Assembly (NCBI RefSeq): GCF_000498475.1
Contig: NZ_AVBI01000014.1
Span: 124,001 to 188,000 of the forward strand
Length of the DNA stretch: 64,000 nt
Direction of reading: 5' to 3'
From: Flavobacterium cauense R2A-7
GTDB lineage: Bacteria; Bacteroidota; Bacteroidia; Flavobacteriales; Flavobacteriaceae
Positions 9,701 to 17,506 of the stretch are shown here, piece after piece. The translations under genes and the position numbers were made by a program. The first letter of the stretch is position 1. Each line of letters begins with the position of its first letter. The notes below the pieces were generated by a model. That model had not been told where the DNA came from and ran no database searches. It worked only from the letters and a program-made list of their open reading frames with translations.

Positions 9701-12404
9701 TCTGATTAGGGCTTCCGATCCTTTAAGTGGTCATGCTACCTCGCTAACCGTGAATATCGATTGGCCTTCCTGGTCCGGAAAAACCAGAAATACCGATGCT
9801 TCTACGGCGAATATGCTCGTGTTCTCCACCGATAAAAAGAACTATGCTGTTGGCGAAAAAGCAAAAATTTCGTTCCCATCGAGTGAAGGCGGAAGAGCAT
9901 TGATTTCGGTAGAAAACGGATCAAGAGTATTGCAGTCGGTTTGGGCTTCAACGCAAAAGGGCGAAACAAAAGTAGAAATTCCGATTACGGCAGCGATGGC
10001 GCCAAATGTGTATTTCAATATTACGTTGCTACAACCACACGCCTCCACCAAAAATGATTCACCCATCCGAATGTACGGAATCGTACCGGTGGAAGTTATC
10101 GATAAAAATACCATTCTGGAACCAAAAATCGCCATGCCGGAAGTGTTACGACCGGAGCAGTCGTTTAACGTGAAGGTAAGTGAGAAATCCGGAAAAGCGA
10201 TGACGTATACCATTGCTGTGGTCGACGAAGGTTTGTTGGATTTAACCCGTTTCAAAACTCCAAATGCCTGGGAAAGTTTTTACGTACGTGAAGCCTTGGG
10301 TGTTAAAACCTGGGATGTTTACGACGATGTTATTGGCGCGTACGGAGGAAAAGTCAACCAGATTTTCAGTATCGGGGGTGATCAGGATTTAGGTGGCGGA
10401 AAAGCGAAAAAAGCCAATCGTTTCAAACCGGTGGTGATTTATCTAGGGCCATTCAAATTGGAAGAAGGAGAAACAAAAACGCATCAGTTAAAATTACCGA
10501 AATATATCGGTTCTGTGCGTACTATGGTCGTGGCAGGCGATGCGGAAACCAGTGCATACGGAAGCGTGGAAAAAGCAACTCCGGTTCGCAGTCCGCTAAT
10601 GGTGTTGGCTTCGTTGCCGCGAAAAATTTCACCGTCGGAAAAAGTAACGGTTCCGATTACCGTTTTTGCGATGGAAAAAAATATTAAAAATGTAACCGTT
10701 CAGATTAAAACGAATCCGGGATTGAAAGTCATAGGAAATGCCACGCAGCGTTTAACGTTTGCCCAACCGGATGAGAAAATGGCTTATTTCAATTTAGAAG
10801 TGGGTGGGGCTACCGGTATCGGAAAAGTGCAGGTTATTGCCACATCCGGGAAAGAGAAATCAACTTATGAGGTGGAAATCGACATGACCAATCCAAATCC
10901 GCTTACCAACACCTTTACCGATGTTGTTTTAGGACCTAACAGCTCTAAATCGATCTCTTGGAATACTTTCGGAGTGGCAGGAAGTAACAAGGCGAAGTTA
11001 GAAGTGTCGTCTATGCCGACTATCGATTTCAGCCGACGTTTGCAATACCTGATTGAGTATCCGCACGGTTGTGTGGAGCAGACCACTTCAGCAGTTTTTC
11101 CGCAATTGTTCCTAAACGATGTGGTGGATATTGATGCTGCCCGCAAGCAAAGCATCCAGAAAAATGTGACGGCCGGAATTACACGCTTGGGTGGATTCCA
11201 ATTGCCTAACGGTGGACTTTCCTATTGGCAGGGGAATGCCGTAGCCGACGATTGGGGAACTTCCTATGCCGGACATTTCCTGATCGAAGCTGAAAAGAAA
11301 GGTTACGTATTGCCGATTAATTTTAAAACGAAATGGATTTCCTATCAGCAGAAAGAAGCCAAACAATGGCGTTTCTCCGCCCAATATGGTAATGATTTGG
11401 CGCAGGCGTACCGTCTTTATACTTTAGCACTGGCCGGTGCTCCGGATTTATCTTCCATGAATCGTTTGCGCGAAACCGGAGGCATTTCCAACGAAAGTAA
11501 ATTGCGTTTGGCTGCGGCTTATGTGCTGGCGGGACAAAAAGCTGCCGGAATGTCATTGTTGCTGAAAAGTAAAATCGATGAAGACAGCAACAGATACCAC
11601 TATTTCTATTACGGTTCAAGCGAAAGAAACCGCGCGATGACCTTGGAAACCATGATTTTATTAGGTCAGAAACAGAAAGCTTTCGCAATGGCTAACAAGC
11701 TGGCAAAACAAATGTCGGCCGACCAATGGATGAGCACGCAAACCACTGCTTATTGCTTGTATGCGATGTCGAAATTCGCGCAGTTTAACGGTGGTAAAGG
11801 CATTGCGGTACAATTCAGTAATGGTGGAAAAAGTCAGACCGTTTCAACAAATAAATCACTGGCGGAAAGAAATCTGGTCGTGAAATCCGGTGTGAACGGC
11901 ATTACGATTAAGAACAATAAAAACAATACGGTTTATGTACGCGTACTGAATTCGGGAATCCTGCCAATTGGTAAAGAACAGGTACTGCAAAGCAACCTGT
12001 CGGCAAATGTGGTTTTCAAAAATCGTAAAGGGGCTGTTATCAACGTAAGCAAAATCAATCAGGGAACAGAATTTGTGGCTGTGGTTACCGTCCGAAATCA
12101 AACCAACGAGCGTGTCGAAAATGTAGCGCTTTCGCAAATTCTGCCTTCCGGATTCGAAATCGTGAACACGCGCTTTACCGACTACGGCGACGCAACCGAA
12201 AATGTGGCCGATTATACCGATATCCGTGACGACAGAACTAATTTCTATTTCGGACTGAAAGCCAACGAAACCAAAACGTTCCGAATTCTGCTCAACGCGT
12301 CTTATTTAGGAAGGTATTACCTGCCGGGATTACAGTGCGAGGCAATGTACGATCACACGTTTTTGGCACGCACCAAAGGACAATGGGTGGAAGTAGTGAA
12401 ATAA
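6714..12404 (+). CDS. Alpha-2-macroglobulin family lipoprotein with thioester motif
   Basis: About 1,896 residues from the ATG at 6714. The frame stays open upstream to 6549, but 6714 is chosen because it gives a lipoprotein signal (MKTKGFVCVFFLFFVFQAC). Bacterial alpha-2-macroglobulins are periplasmic anti-protease baits. The region order fits: MG-type beta domains, the 'GERGVWRPGD' bait-proximal segment, 'GLLDLTRFKTP' in A2M family 2, and the thioester motif HGCVEQTTS (Cys about residue 1453, codon 11070-11072; Gln at +3), so this copy can covalently trap proteases. An Ala/Val/Glu-rich stretch (~300-350) and a highly acidic Tyr-rich stretch (~515-550) are unusual low-complexity insertions. 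pbpC follows, the classical partner for cell-wall defence and repair. Confidence 0.93.
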   Translation: MKTKGFVCVFFLFFVFQACNRKSAADFNSDFSLFKEYITNFSGGIVSAHSDIRVVLAFDKKEWKANQVLDSDLFDISPSVDGKVVALSNNTVAFIPEEQLEQNTEYQVTLHLSKLISPKKELEEFNFTVKTIKQDFIVETQDIQSYSEQYQYLNGTLKTADKIDFETAKKLISAQQKGKSLNIKFVQSPAMATEFKFIIDSVERFSEESNLEISYDGDDFDIDQKGKIDYPVTAKNDFKVVNVQLPEGNNQMMLVNFSEPLKKGQDFSGLVSIQNAGNLKFATQGNLLKVFFKNNMSDETPVATATAAVEAVEAAAVEVVDTASVAVDSAAVVYEAPIADETIEEEYVSSETTDASAVTGALLVEFFEGIESEYGRQLDKTFTTKVTFDQLKPNVRFIKSGTILPSSNNLKLNFEAVNLKAVDVKVFKIYKNNILQFLQDNELNGTQNLKRVSQPIAKTTLDLKESSLVNSAKWNTFALDLSKIITPEPGAIYRVEFSFKKAYSLYQCTTSEADDEEQSEEEEVEENDVNYSGNSYDDYYYEDYEWRESQDPCSNSYFYNAKIGTNILATDLGVIAKRGENKSYFFAVNNIVTTEPVSNARVDLYSFQQQKLATGATSSEGISTFKLDKFAYFAIVTLGNQSTYVKLDDGNSLSVSNFDVAGETLQKGLKGFIYGERGVWRPGDNLYLSFILNDAANKLPKSHPIKFRLSDPNGKITYQTVQKSNELNHYAFTVPTNADAPTGSWEAMVSVGGAKFYKNIKIETIKPNRLKIKNSFRSPILSSSYPNTSNLEVTWLHGAVAKDLKVEMQAKFSQQTTTFQNYSKYVFDDLTRQFETEEITVFSGKTAANGKASVTIQPKLQGQAPGMLKAAFITKVYEEGGDFSTDVMATTYSPYKTYVGIKSPEPTKYGMLETRVANRFDIVTVDEKGRPKPVRNLEVKVYKVEWRWWWDASTDNLSNYNASDATTSYKTFRINTDNNGKGSIQFALSDEEWGRYLIRASDPLSGHATSLTVNIDWPSWSGKTRNTDASTANMLVFSTDKKNYAVGEKAKISFPSSEGGRALISVENGSRVLQSVWASTQKGETKVEIPITAAMAPNVYFNITLLQPHASTKNDSPIRMYGIVPVEVIDKNTILEPKIAMPEVLRPEQSFNVKVSEKSGKAMTYTIAVVDEGLLDLTRFKTPNAWESFYVREALGVKTWDVYDDVIGAYGGKVNQIFSIGGDQDLGGGKAKKANRFKPVVIYLGPFKLEEGETKTHQLKLPKYIGSVRTMVVAGDAETSAYGSVEKATPVRSPLMVLASLPRKISPSEKVTVPITVFAMEKNIKNVTVQIKTNPGLKVIGNATQRLTFAQPDEKMAYFNLEVGGATGIGKVQVIATSGKEKSTYEVEIDMTNPNPLTNTFTDVVLGPNSSKSISWNTFGVAGSNKAKLEVSSMPTIDFSRRLQYLIEYPHGCVEQTTSAVFPQLFLNDVVDIDAARKQSIQKNVTAGITRLGGFQLPNGGLSYWQGNAVADDWGTSYAGHFLIEAEKKGYVLPINFKTKWISYQQKEAKQWRFSAQYGNDLAQAYRLYTLALAGAPDLSSMNRLRETGGISNESKLRLAAAYVLAGQKAAGMSLLLKSKIDEDSNRYHYFYYGSSERNRAMTLETMILLGQKQKAFAMANKLAKQMSADQWMSTQTTAYCLYAMSKFAQFNGGKGIAVQFSNGGKSQTVSTNKSLAERNLVVKSGVNGITIKNNKNNTVYVRVLNSGILPIGKEQVLQSNLSANVVFKNRKGAVINVSKINQGTEFVAVVTVRNQTNERVENVALSQILPSGFEIVNTRFTDYGDATENVADYTDIRDDRTNFYFGLKANETKTFRILLNASYLGRYYLPGLQCEAMYDHTFLARTKGQWVEVVK

Positions 12405-12410
12405 TTTTTT

Positions 12411-12556
12411 TGAAGCGAATGGCTTGGGAATTGTTGGTTATCCTTGTTCCTGCTGTCCGCTTCAATCTTTTTTGGTGGCTCAGATGTCATGCTGAGCCTG
12501 TCGAAGTACTCTCGAAGCCACCAAAAAAGGATTTCCACTACCATCAGGGCTATTAG
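12411..12556 (+). repeat. Dispersed palindromic intergenic repeat, copy A
   Basis: Outer boxes GAAGCGAATGGCTTGG, CTGCTGTCCGCTTCAATC and AAAAAAGGAT...CCATCAGGGCTA are shared with copies at 14965-15083 (inverted), 25461-25575 and 39850-39975. Between them is a 13-bp stem (TTTTTTGGTGGCT / AGCCACCAAAAAA). Its loop holds a second palindrome, CTCAGATGTCATGCTGAG followed by CCTGTCGAAG, resembling REP-type elements. It fills the space between the alpha-2-macroglobulin and pbpC genes. Confidence 0.8.
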
Positions 12557-12582
12557 AGAAACCATTTGAATTTTTGTAAACT

Positions 12583-14958
12583 TTGAAAAACAGCATAAAA
12601 GCACTAGTACAGCGCAGTATCCATTGGATTCAGCGCAACAGAATTAAGTCGGCTGTCCTTTTTTTGGTAGTAACGGGTTACTATTTTGCATTGCCAAGGG
12701 TTTTGTTTCAAGAGCCGTATGCCACAGTTATTGAAAGCAAAGAAGGCGAGCTACTTGGAGCGAAAATTGCACGGGACGGCCAATGGCGGTTTCCGGCGCA
12801 GGACAGTGTGCCTTATAAATTTAAAAAATGCATCGTTTATTTCGAAGACCAGTATTTCTATAAACATCCCGGTTTCAATCCGATGGCAATGTTCAATGCC
12901 ATAAAACAGAACAATAAGGCCGGAAAGGTGGTTCGGGGTGGAAGTACGCTTACCCAACAGGTAATCCGTTTGTCCCGTAAAGGGAAAGGAAGAACCTATT
13001 TTGAAAAAATCATCGAAATTGTTTTGGCTACGCGTTTGGAATTTCGTCATTCGAAAGATAAAATCCTTGAGTTGTATGCCGCGCATGCGCCTTATGGTGG
13101 GAATGTCGTGGGCTTGGAAATGGCTTCCTGGCGGTATTTCGGAGTACAGTCGCATCAGTTGTCCTGGGCGGAAAGTGCTACGTTGGCGGTTTTGCCCAAT
13201 GCACCGAGTTTGATTTTTCCCGGACGAAACCAAGACCGTTTATTGAACAAGCGCAACCGCCTTTTGTTAAAGCTAAAACAGGAAGGTGTTATCGATCAGC
13301 AAACCTATGAATTGGCTATCGCCGAACCTTTGCCGCAAAAACCGTATGATTTACCGCAGATTGCGCCACATTTATTGCAGCGTGTAGCTAAAAATCAGGA
13401 AGGGAGCCGCGTAAAAACCACTGTTGAAATGGCGTTGCAAAACCGGGTGAATCAAATCGCGAAATATTATTACAGTCAGTACCGTCAAAATGAAGTCAAC
13501 AATCTGGCGATTATGGTTATTGATGTTGCCAATCGCAATGTGATGAGTTACGTGGGCAATGCCCCAACCGATGCCGACCATCAGAAAGATGTTGATGTAA
13601 TCGGGGCGCCCAGAAGTACCGGAAGTATTTTGAAACCCTTGTTGTATGCCGCCATGTTGGACGAAGGAGAATTGTTGCCCAACACTTTAGTAGCAGATAT
13701 TCCTACGCAGATTTCCGGGTATACACCGCAAAATTTCAACCTTACTTTTGACGGGGCTGTTCCGGCGCATCGGGCGTTATCCCGTTCGCTGAATATTCCT
13801 TCTGTGTTGATGTTGCAGGAATTCGGCGTGCATAAATTTTATGAAGAATTGCAGCGGTTTAAATTAAAAGACATCTCTAAACAACCGGATCATTACGGCT
13901 TGTCATTGATTCTTGGTGGTGCCGAAAGCAATTTGTGGGATTTGTGCCGAACCTATGCCGGTTTGTCTTCCACGATAAATTATTTTAATAAAAATCAAGG
14001 GAAATACCGTACGGGAGAATTTGCCGAACTGAACTATAAAAGCGATTTTACACCAGATTTTGGTTCGGAAAGCAAGGATAAAACCATTTTGGGAGCCGGT
14101 TCCATTTGGCTAACATACAACGCTATGGAGGAAGTAAACCGGCCGGAAGGAGACGAAGCGTGGAAATTTTACGACAGTTCGCTGAAAATCGCCTGGAAAA
14201 CCGGTACCAGTTTCGGGAACCGCGATGCTTGGGCTATTGGAACCAATTCCCGTTATGTGGTGGGGGTTTGGGTTGGAAATGCTTCCGGCGAGGGACGACC
14301 AACTTTGACAGGTGTAACCAGTGCGGCGCCAATTTTGTTTGATGTTTTCAATTTGTTGCCGCGTACCAAATGGTTTGCAACGCCTTTGGGTGATTTAACC
14401 ACTCTAGAAGTGTGTCGTTTGAGTGGGCATTTGGCTCAGGAAGATTGTCCGAAGCTAAAGCAGCTGGTGGCTTTGAAAGGAAGAACAACTTCGGTTTGCC
14501 CGTATCATAAAACGGTGCATTTGGATAAAACGGGACAATTTCGGGTGAACAGCAGTTGCGAAAGTGTGGACAATATCATTACCAAAAAATGGTTTGTACT
14601 GCCACCGGTGATGGAATGGTATTATAAGAGTCAGCACATCGATTATCAGGTTTTGCCGCCGTTCCGGAAAGATTGTATGGCGACACAAACCACTTCCATG
14701 GATTTTATTTATCCGAAGGCCAACAGTAAAATTTACCTGACCAAAAATTTCAACAGCGAAATACAGCCCGTAATTTTAAAAGTAGCCCATTCGCAACGGG
14801 ATACCGAGCTTTTCTGGTATGTGGATGAGGTGTATAAAGGAACTACCAAAACGTTTCATGAAATGCCGATTCAGGCGAATTCCGGAATACATTATATTAC
14901 GGTAGTGGATGAATTCGGAACGGAAATCCGGAGAAAGATTGAGATTGTCAGGGAGTAA
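12583..14958 (+). CDS. pbpC: Penicillin-binding protein 1C (bifunctional glycosyltransferase/transpeptidase)
   Basis: 791 residues from a TTG start (no ATG fits before the conserved part). A cationic N-terminus and one membrane anchor (~22-40, SAVLFLVVTGYYFALP) precede a GT51 glycosyltransferase domain (YFEDQYFYKHPGFNP, GGSTLTQQVIRLSR) that polymerises lipid II. A transpeptidase domain follows, with STGSILKP (SxxK serine), SRSLN and KTGTSFGNRDAW (KTGT). The C-terminal ~90 residues form the BiPBP_C domain typical of the 1C class, with a Cys-rich linker (CRLSGHLAQEDCPKL, CPYHK). It lies downstream of the alpha-2-macroglobulin gene, the same pairing as yfhM-pbpC in proteobacteria, though here a palindromic repeat separates them. 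TTG may keep translation low. Confidence 0.95.
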   Translation: MKNSIKALVQRSIHWIQRNRIKSAVLFLVVTGYYFALPRVLFQEPYATVIESKEGELLGAKIARDGQWRFPAQDSVPYKFKKCIVYFEDQYFYKHPGFNPMAMFNAIKQNNKAGKVVRGGSTLTQQVIRLSRKGKGRTYFEKIIEIVLATRLEFRHSKDKILELYAAHAPYGGNVVGLEMASWRYFGVQSHQLSWAESATLAVLPNAPSLIFPGRNQDRLLNKRNRLLLKLKQEGVIDQQTYELAIAEPLPQKPYDLPQIAPHLLQRVAKNQEGSRVKTTVEMALQNRVNQIAKYYYSQYRQNEVNNLAIMVIDVANRNVMSYVGNAPTDADHQKDVDVIGAPRSTGSILKPLLYAAMLDEGELLPNTLVADIPTQISGYTPQNFNLTFDGAVPAHRALSRSLNIPSVLMLQEFGVHKFYEELQRFKLKDISKQPDHYGLSLILGGAESNLWDLCRTYAGLSSTINYFNKNQGKYRTGEFAELNYKSDFTPDFGSESKDKTILGAGSIWLTYNAMEEVNRPEGDEAWKFYDSSLKIAWKTGTSFGNRDAWAIGTNSRYVVGVWVGNASGEGRPTLTGVTSAAPILFDVFNLLPRTKWFATPLGDLTTLEVCRLSGHLAQEDCPKLKQLVALKGRTTSVCPYHKTVHLDKTGQFRVNSSCESVDNIITKKWFVLPPVMEWYYKSQHIDYQVLPPFRKDCMATQTTSMDFIYPKANSKIYLTKNFNSEIQPVILKVAHSQRDTELFWYVDEVYKGTTKTFHEMPIQANSGIHYITVVDEFGTEIRRKIEIVRE

Positions 14959-14964
14959 GGTGCT

Positions 14965-15083
14965 TTCTGAAAACGAGTGCATTAGCCCCGATGGGAGCGG
15001 CATCCTTTTTGTTTTAACCGATGTTGATAATGAACAAATTGGTGTGACAAAAAGATTCAGCGGACAGCGGGAAACAGCTCCTG
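14965..15083 (-). repeat. Dispersed palindromic intergenic repeat, copy D (inverted)
   Basis: Read on the minus strand this copy shows GAGCTGTTTCCCGCTGTCCG, AATCTTTTTGT, a central ~36 nt, then ACAAAAAGGATGCCGCTCCC and ATCGGGGCTAAT, matching the boxes of the other three copies in the opposite orientation. The central stem is short (TTTTTGT/ACAAAAA), and the first outer box (GAGCGAATGGCTTGG) is not recognisable. Confidence 0.7.
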
Positions 15084-15103
15084 AAAAAAATAAAGGCATA
15101 AAA

Positions 15104-15138
15104 AAACCGCCTCGTTTTGCAACGGGCGGTTTTGTTTT
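15104..15138 (-). terminator. Rho-independent terminator downstream of the RNase E/G gene
   Basis: A hairpin with arms AAAACCGCC and GGGCGGTTTT and a ~12-nt loop, flanked by A and T runs, lies directly after the rng stop on the minus strand. It could also stop plus-strand transcription from pbpC. Confidence 0.8.
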
Positions 15139-16710
15139 TTATCGAAGTTCCTTTCCTTCTTTGTCGAAGAAATGGTATTCGAGGAACGTGTAAGCGTCAC
15201 GCGGTATGATTTTTACCCATTTTTTATGTTCAAAAAACCATTTTGAACGTATTGATGGAAAACCTTTGGTAAGGTAGGCTGCCACAAAAGGGTGTGCGTT
15301 TAAAACAACCTTTTTATGGTCTTTGGTAATGCGTTCAAGATCAGCCACTATTTTATCAACAATCAAGATGGGAGCTTCGATTTCCCCGTTTTCGTTGTTG
15401 GGGTCTTCTTCTCTTGTTTTGATATTCACTTCGGGTCTGACTCTTTGTCTAGTAATTTGAATCAATCCAAATTTACTAGGGGGCAAGATCTTATGTTTCG
15501 CCTTGTCGTCACTCATTTCCTCTTTCAGAAAATCGTAGAGTGTTTTACGATTGTCCGGATTTTGCATGTCTATAAAATCGACTACAATAATCCCGCCCAT
15601 GTCGCGAAGTCGGAGTTGTCGTGCAATTTCTGCCGCGGCAATTAGGTTCACTTCCAGTGCGGTGTCTTCCTGATTGGTCGCTTTGTTGGATCGGTTACCG
15701 CTGTTAACATCGATAACGTGCAAAGCTTCGGTGTGTTCTATGATTAAGTAAGCTCCTTTGCTCATAGAAACCGTTTTTCCGAAAGACGTTTTTATTTGTC
15801 GTTCTATGTTGTACTTTTCAAAAAGAGGTAAATCTCTCGACTGATAATGTTTAACGATAGAGGCTTTTGAGGGTGCTATTTCTTGCAAATAGTCCTTTGT
15901 TTGATAATACAAATCTTCATCATCGACATAAATTCCCGTAAAGGTGTCATTAAATACATCACGTAAGATGGAAGAAGCCTTGTTGACTTCGCCCAAAATT
16001 CGCGACGGATGATGTGCGGTTGGGATGCGCTTGCAGGTTGCCGTCCATTTGTCGAGCAAGTTTTGCAAGTCTTTGTCCAGTTCGGCCACTTTTTTGCCTT
16101 CTGCTACTGTGCGAACAATAACACCAAATCCTTTTGGTTTGATAGACTGAACCAGTCGTTTTAATCGGTCTTTTTCTTCTTTGGATTCGATTTTTTGTGA
16201 AACCGAAACCCTGTCGGAGAAAGGAACTAAAACCACGTATCTTCCGGCCAGGGAAAGCTCAGAGCTTATTCTTGGACCTTTGGTTGATATCGGTTCTTTA
16301 ACTACCTGAACGAGAATAGACTGATTGGCACTCAGCACGTCGCTGATGGCGCCATCTTTGTTTATTTCCGGTTCAAAAGGAAAGTTTTTTAGGGAGAAAT
16401 CTTTTAGTTTACCTGCGCTTACAAGTTTAATGAATTTGATCATTGAAGAGAGGTTCGGACCTAAATCGTGATAGTGCAAAAACGCATCTTTCTCGAAACC
16501 TACGTTAACAAACGCGGCGTTTAGTCCGGGAACCGGTTTTCTGATTTTGGCAATAAAAATATCACCTACCTGAAACCCGTTTTTTTCCTCGCCACCTTCT
16601 TCTTTGTGCAATTCAATTAGTTTTCCATCTTTTAATAAGGCAAAATCTACGGCATCTGAACTGGTTCGAATAATTAATTCTTTGTTCAAAATGTGTACAT
16701 TTTTATCCAT
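15139..16710 (-). CDS. rng: Ribonuclease E/G family endoribonuclease
   Basis: 523 residues. An N-terminal S1-type RNA-binding domain (~35-130: VGDIFIAKIRKPVPGLNAAFVNVGFEKDAFLHYHDL) precedes the DNase-I-like catalytic core with its two metal-binding aspartates (HVIDVNSGNR and VVDFIDMQNP). It processes rRNA 5' ends and degrades mRNA. The CPxC zinc-link that holds E. coli RNase E/G multimers together is absent: after ITRQRVRPE the sequence runs NIKTREEDPNNENGEIEAP with no cysteines. There is no long RNase E-type C-terminal scaffold, so it is closest to RNase G in size. The HU gene and a small basic-protein gene lie upstream on the same strand. Confidence 0.93.
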   Translation of the reverse strand: MDKNVHILNKELIIRTSSDAVDFALLKDGKLIELHKEEGGEEKNGFQVGDIFIAKIRKPVPGLNAAFVNVGFEKDAFLHYHDLGPNLSSMIKFIKLVSAGKLKDFSLKNFPFEPEINKDGAISDVLSANQSILVQVVKEPISTKGPRISSELSLAGRYVVLVPFSDRVSVSQKIESKEEKDRLKRLVQSIKPKGFGVIVRTVAEGKKVAELDKDLQNLLDKWTATCKRIPTAHHPSRILGEVNKASSILRDVFNDTFTGIYVDDEDLYYQTKDYLQEIAPSKASIVKHYQSRDLPLFEKYNIERQIKTSFGKTVSMSKGAYLIIEHTEALHVIDVNSGNRSNKATNQEDTALEVNLIAAAEIARQLRLRDMGGIIVVDFIDMQNPDNRKTLYDFLKEEMSDDKAKHKILPPSKFGLIQITRQRVRPEVNIKTREEDPNNENGEIEAPILIVDKIVADLERITKDHKKVVLNAHPFVAAYLTKGFPSIRSKWFFEHKKWVKIIPRDAYTFLEYHFFDKEGKELR

Positions 16711-16734
16711 ACTTATAAAGTTAGAAGTTAGAAA

Positions 16735-16784
16735 TTTGAAGTTAGAAAAATTCTAAATTCTGAATTCTAAATTCTGAATTCTAC
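16735..16784. repeat. AT-rich short tandem-like repeats
   Basis: The stretch carries repeated AAGTTAGAA units, then TTCTAAATTCTGAATTCT units, which are imperfect complements of each other. Related blocks occur at 36047-36115 and 39795-39815. The remaining bases up to 16935 show GTCAGACTGCAGGTGTCAGG-like short repeats and no credible gene. Confidence 0.5.
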
Positions 16785-16938
16785 TCGTACAGATGGATTA
16801 AACAATAATTTTACAGGTGTTGTACCCGGATGAATTAGAGATGTCAGACTGCAGGTGTCAGGCTGGAGGATTTACCTGCTTTCTGAAAACTGCGATCTGC
16901 TGTCTTAATCCAAATTTCAATGAACTTTTACTTAAAAA

Positions 16939-16970
16939 AGAAAAAAGTAGTTTTAAACTACTTTTTCTTC
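16939..16970 (-). terminator. Hairpin overlapping the 3' end of the 30-residue basic-protein gene
   Basis: AAAAAGTAG TTTTAA ACTACTTTTT forms a hairpin that includes the stop codon (16958-16960) and ends in a T run on the minus strand, so it probably terminates this small transcript. Confidence 0.6.
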
Positions 16971-17050
16971 TTGTGACGGTTAGCTCTCGCTCTTTTTTTA
17001 CGTTTGTGAGTAGCTACCTTATGTCTTTTTCTTTTTTTACCACTTGGCAT
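16958..17050 (-). CDS. 30-residue very basic protein, AURKAIP1/COX24-like (putative small ribosomal protein)
   Basis: ATG at 17048-17050 and TAG at 16958-16960 give a 30-residue product starting MPSGKKRKRHKVATHKRKK; about two thirds of the residues are Lys, Arg or His. Proteins of this size and sequence are widespread in Bacteroidota and are usually labelled AURKAIP1/COX24 domain proteins, related to a mitochondrial small-subunit protein; ribosome association is the likely role but is inferred from recall. It lies between the HU gene and rng on the same strand, and a terminator hairpin overlaps its stop codon. Confidence 0.75.
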   Translation of the reverse strand: MPSGKKRKRHKVATHKRKKRARANRHKKKK

Positions 17051-17081
17051 AACTTGTAGTGTTTAGTGATTAATAAATTAG

Positions 17082-17375
17082 TTAATTTTTTGCTTCCGTA
17101 TTAGTTTTCACGCCATCAACAAAAATTTTCGCCGGTTTGAAAGCTGGAATATTGTGAGCAGGGATTTTGATTGTAGTGTTTTTAGAGATGTTTCTTCCGG
17201 TTTTTTCAGCTCTTGTTTTGATAATGAAGCTTCCGAAACCTCTTAAATATACATTATCTCCAGTTTCTAAAGAGTTTTTTACTTCGTCCATAAAAGACTC
17301 AACTGTCGCCTGAACGTCTCCTTTTTCAAGACCCAATTTCTCAGAAATTTTCGCTACGATGTCTGCTTTCGTCAT
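17082..17375 (-). CDS. HU family DNA-binding protein
   Basis: 97 residues from the ATG at 17375 (MTKADIVAKISEKLGLEKGD). The frame extends 24 codons upstream, but that extension crosses the promoter and gives an atypical leader. The fold is a standard HU/IHF dimer: a helical N-terminus, then the DNA-binding arm (GRNISKNTTIKIPAHNIPAFKPAKIF) with the intercalating NIPAF proline. It compacts and bends chromosomal DNA. A strong promoter match (TATATTTG, 17416-17423 on the minus strand) lies upstream. Confidence 0.95.
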   Translation of the reverse strand: MTKADIVAKISEKLGLEKGDVQATVESFMDEVKNSLETGDNVYLRGFGSFIIKTRAEKTGRNISKNTTIKIPAHNIPAFKPAKIFVDGVKTNTEAKN

Positions 17376-17415
17376 TTTCTTTCGTTTTATATTGATGTGT
17401 AATTTTTTGAGTGTG

Positions 17416-17447
17416 CAAATATAGGAATTAAAAAAACAATTTTTCAA
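17416..17447 (-). promoter_or_regulatory. Promoter of the HU gene
   Basis: On the minus strand, TTG (17445-17447), 21-nt spacer, TATATTTG (17416-17423), matching the Bacteroidota sigma-A consensus. Transcription should start near 17410, about 35 nt before the ATG at 17375. Confidence 0.65.
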
Positions 17448-17506
17448 CCTTAATCGATTAAAATTTAATTACATAAAGTTTTATTTTTGTTATCCAATTA
17501 TTTGTG

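Noticed and set aside
12335..12604. Short frames on both strands over the gap between the alpha-2-macroglobulin and pbpC genes
   Set aside because: They arise from the palindromic repeat and have no recognisable features.
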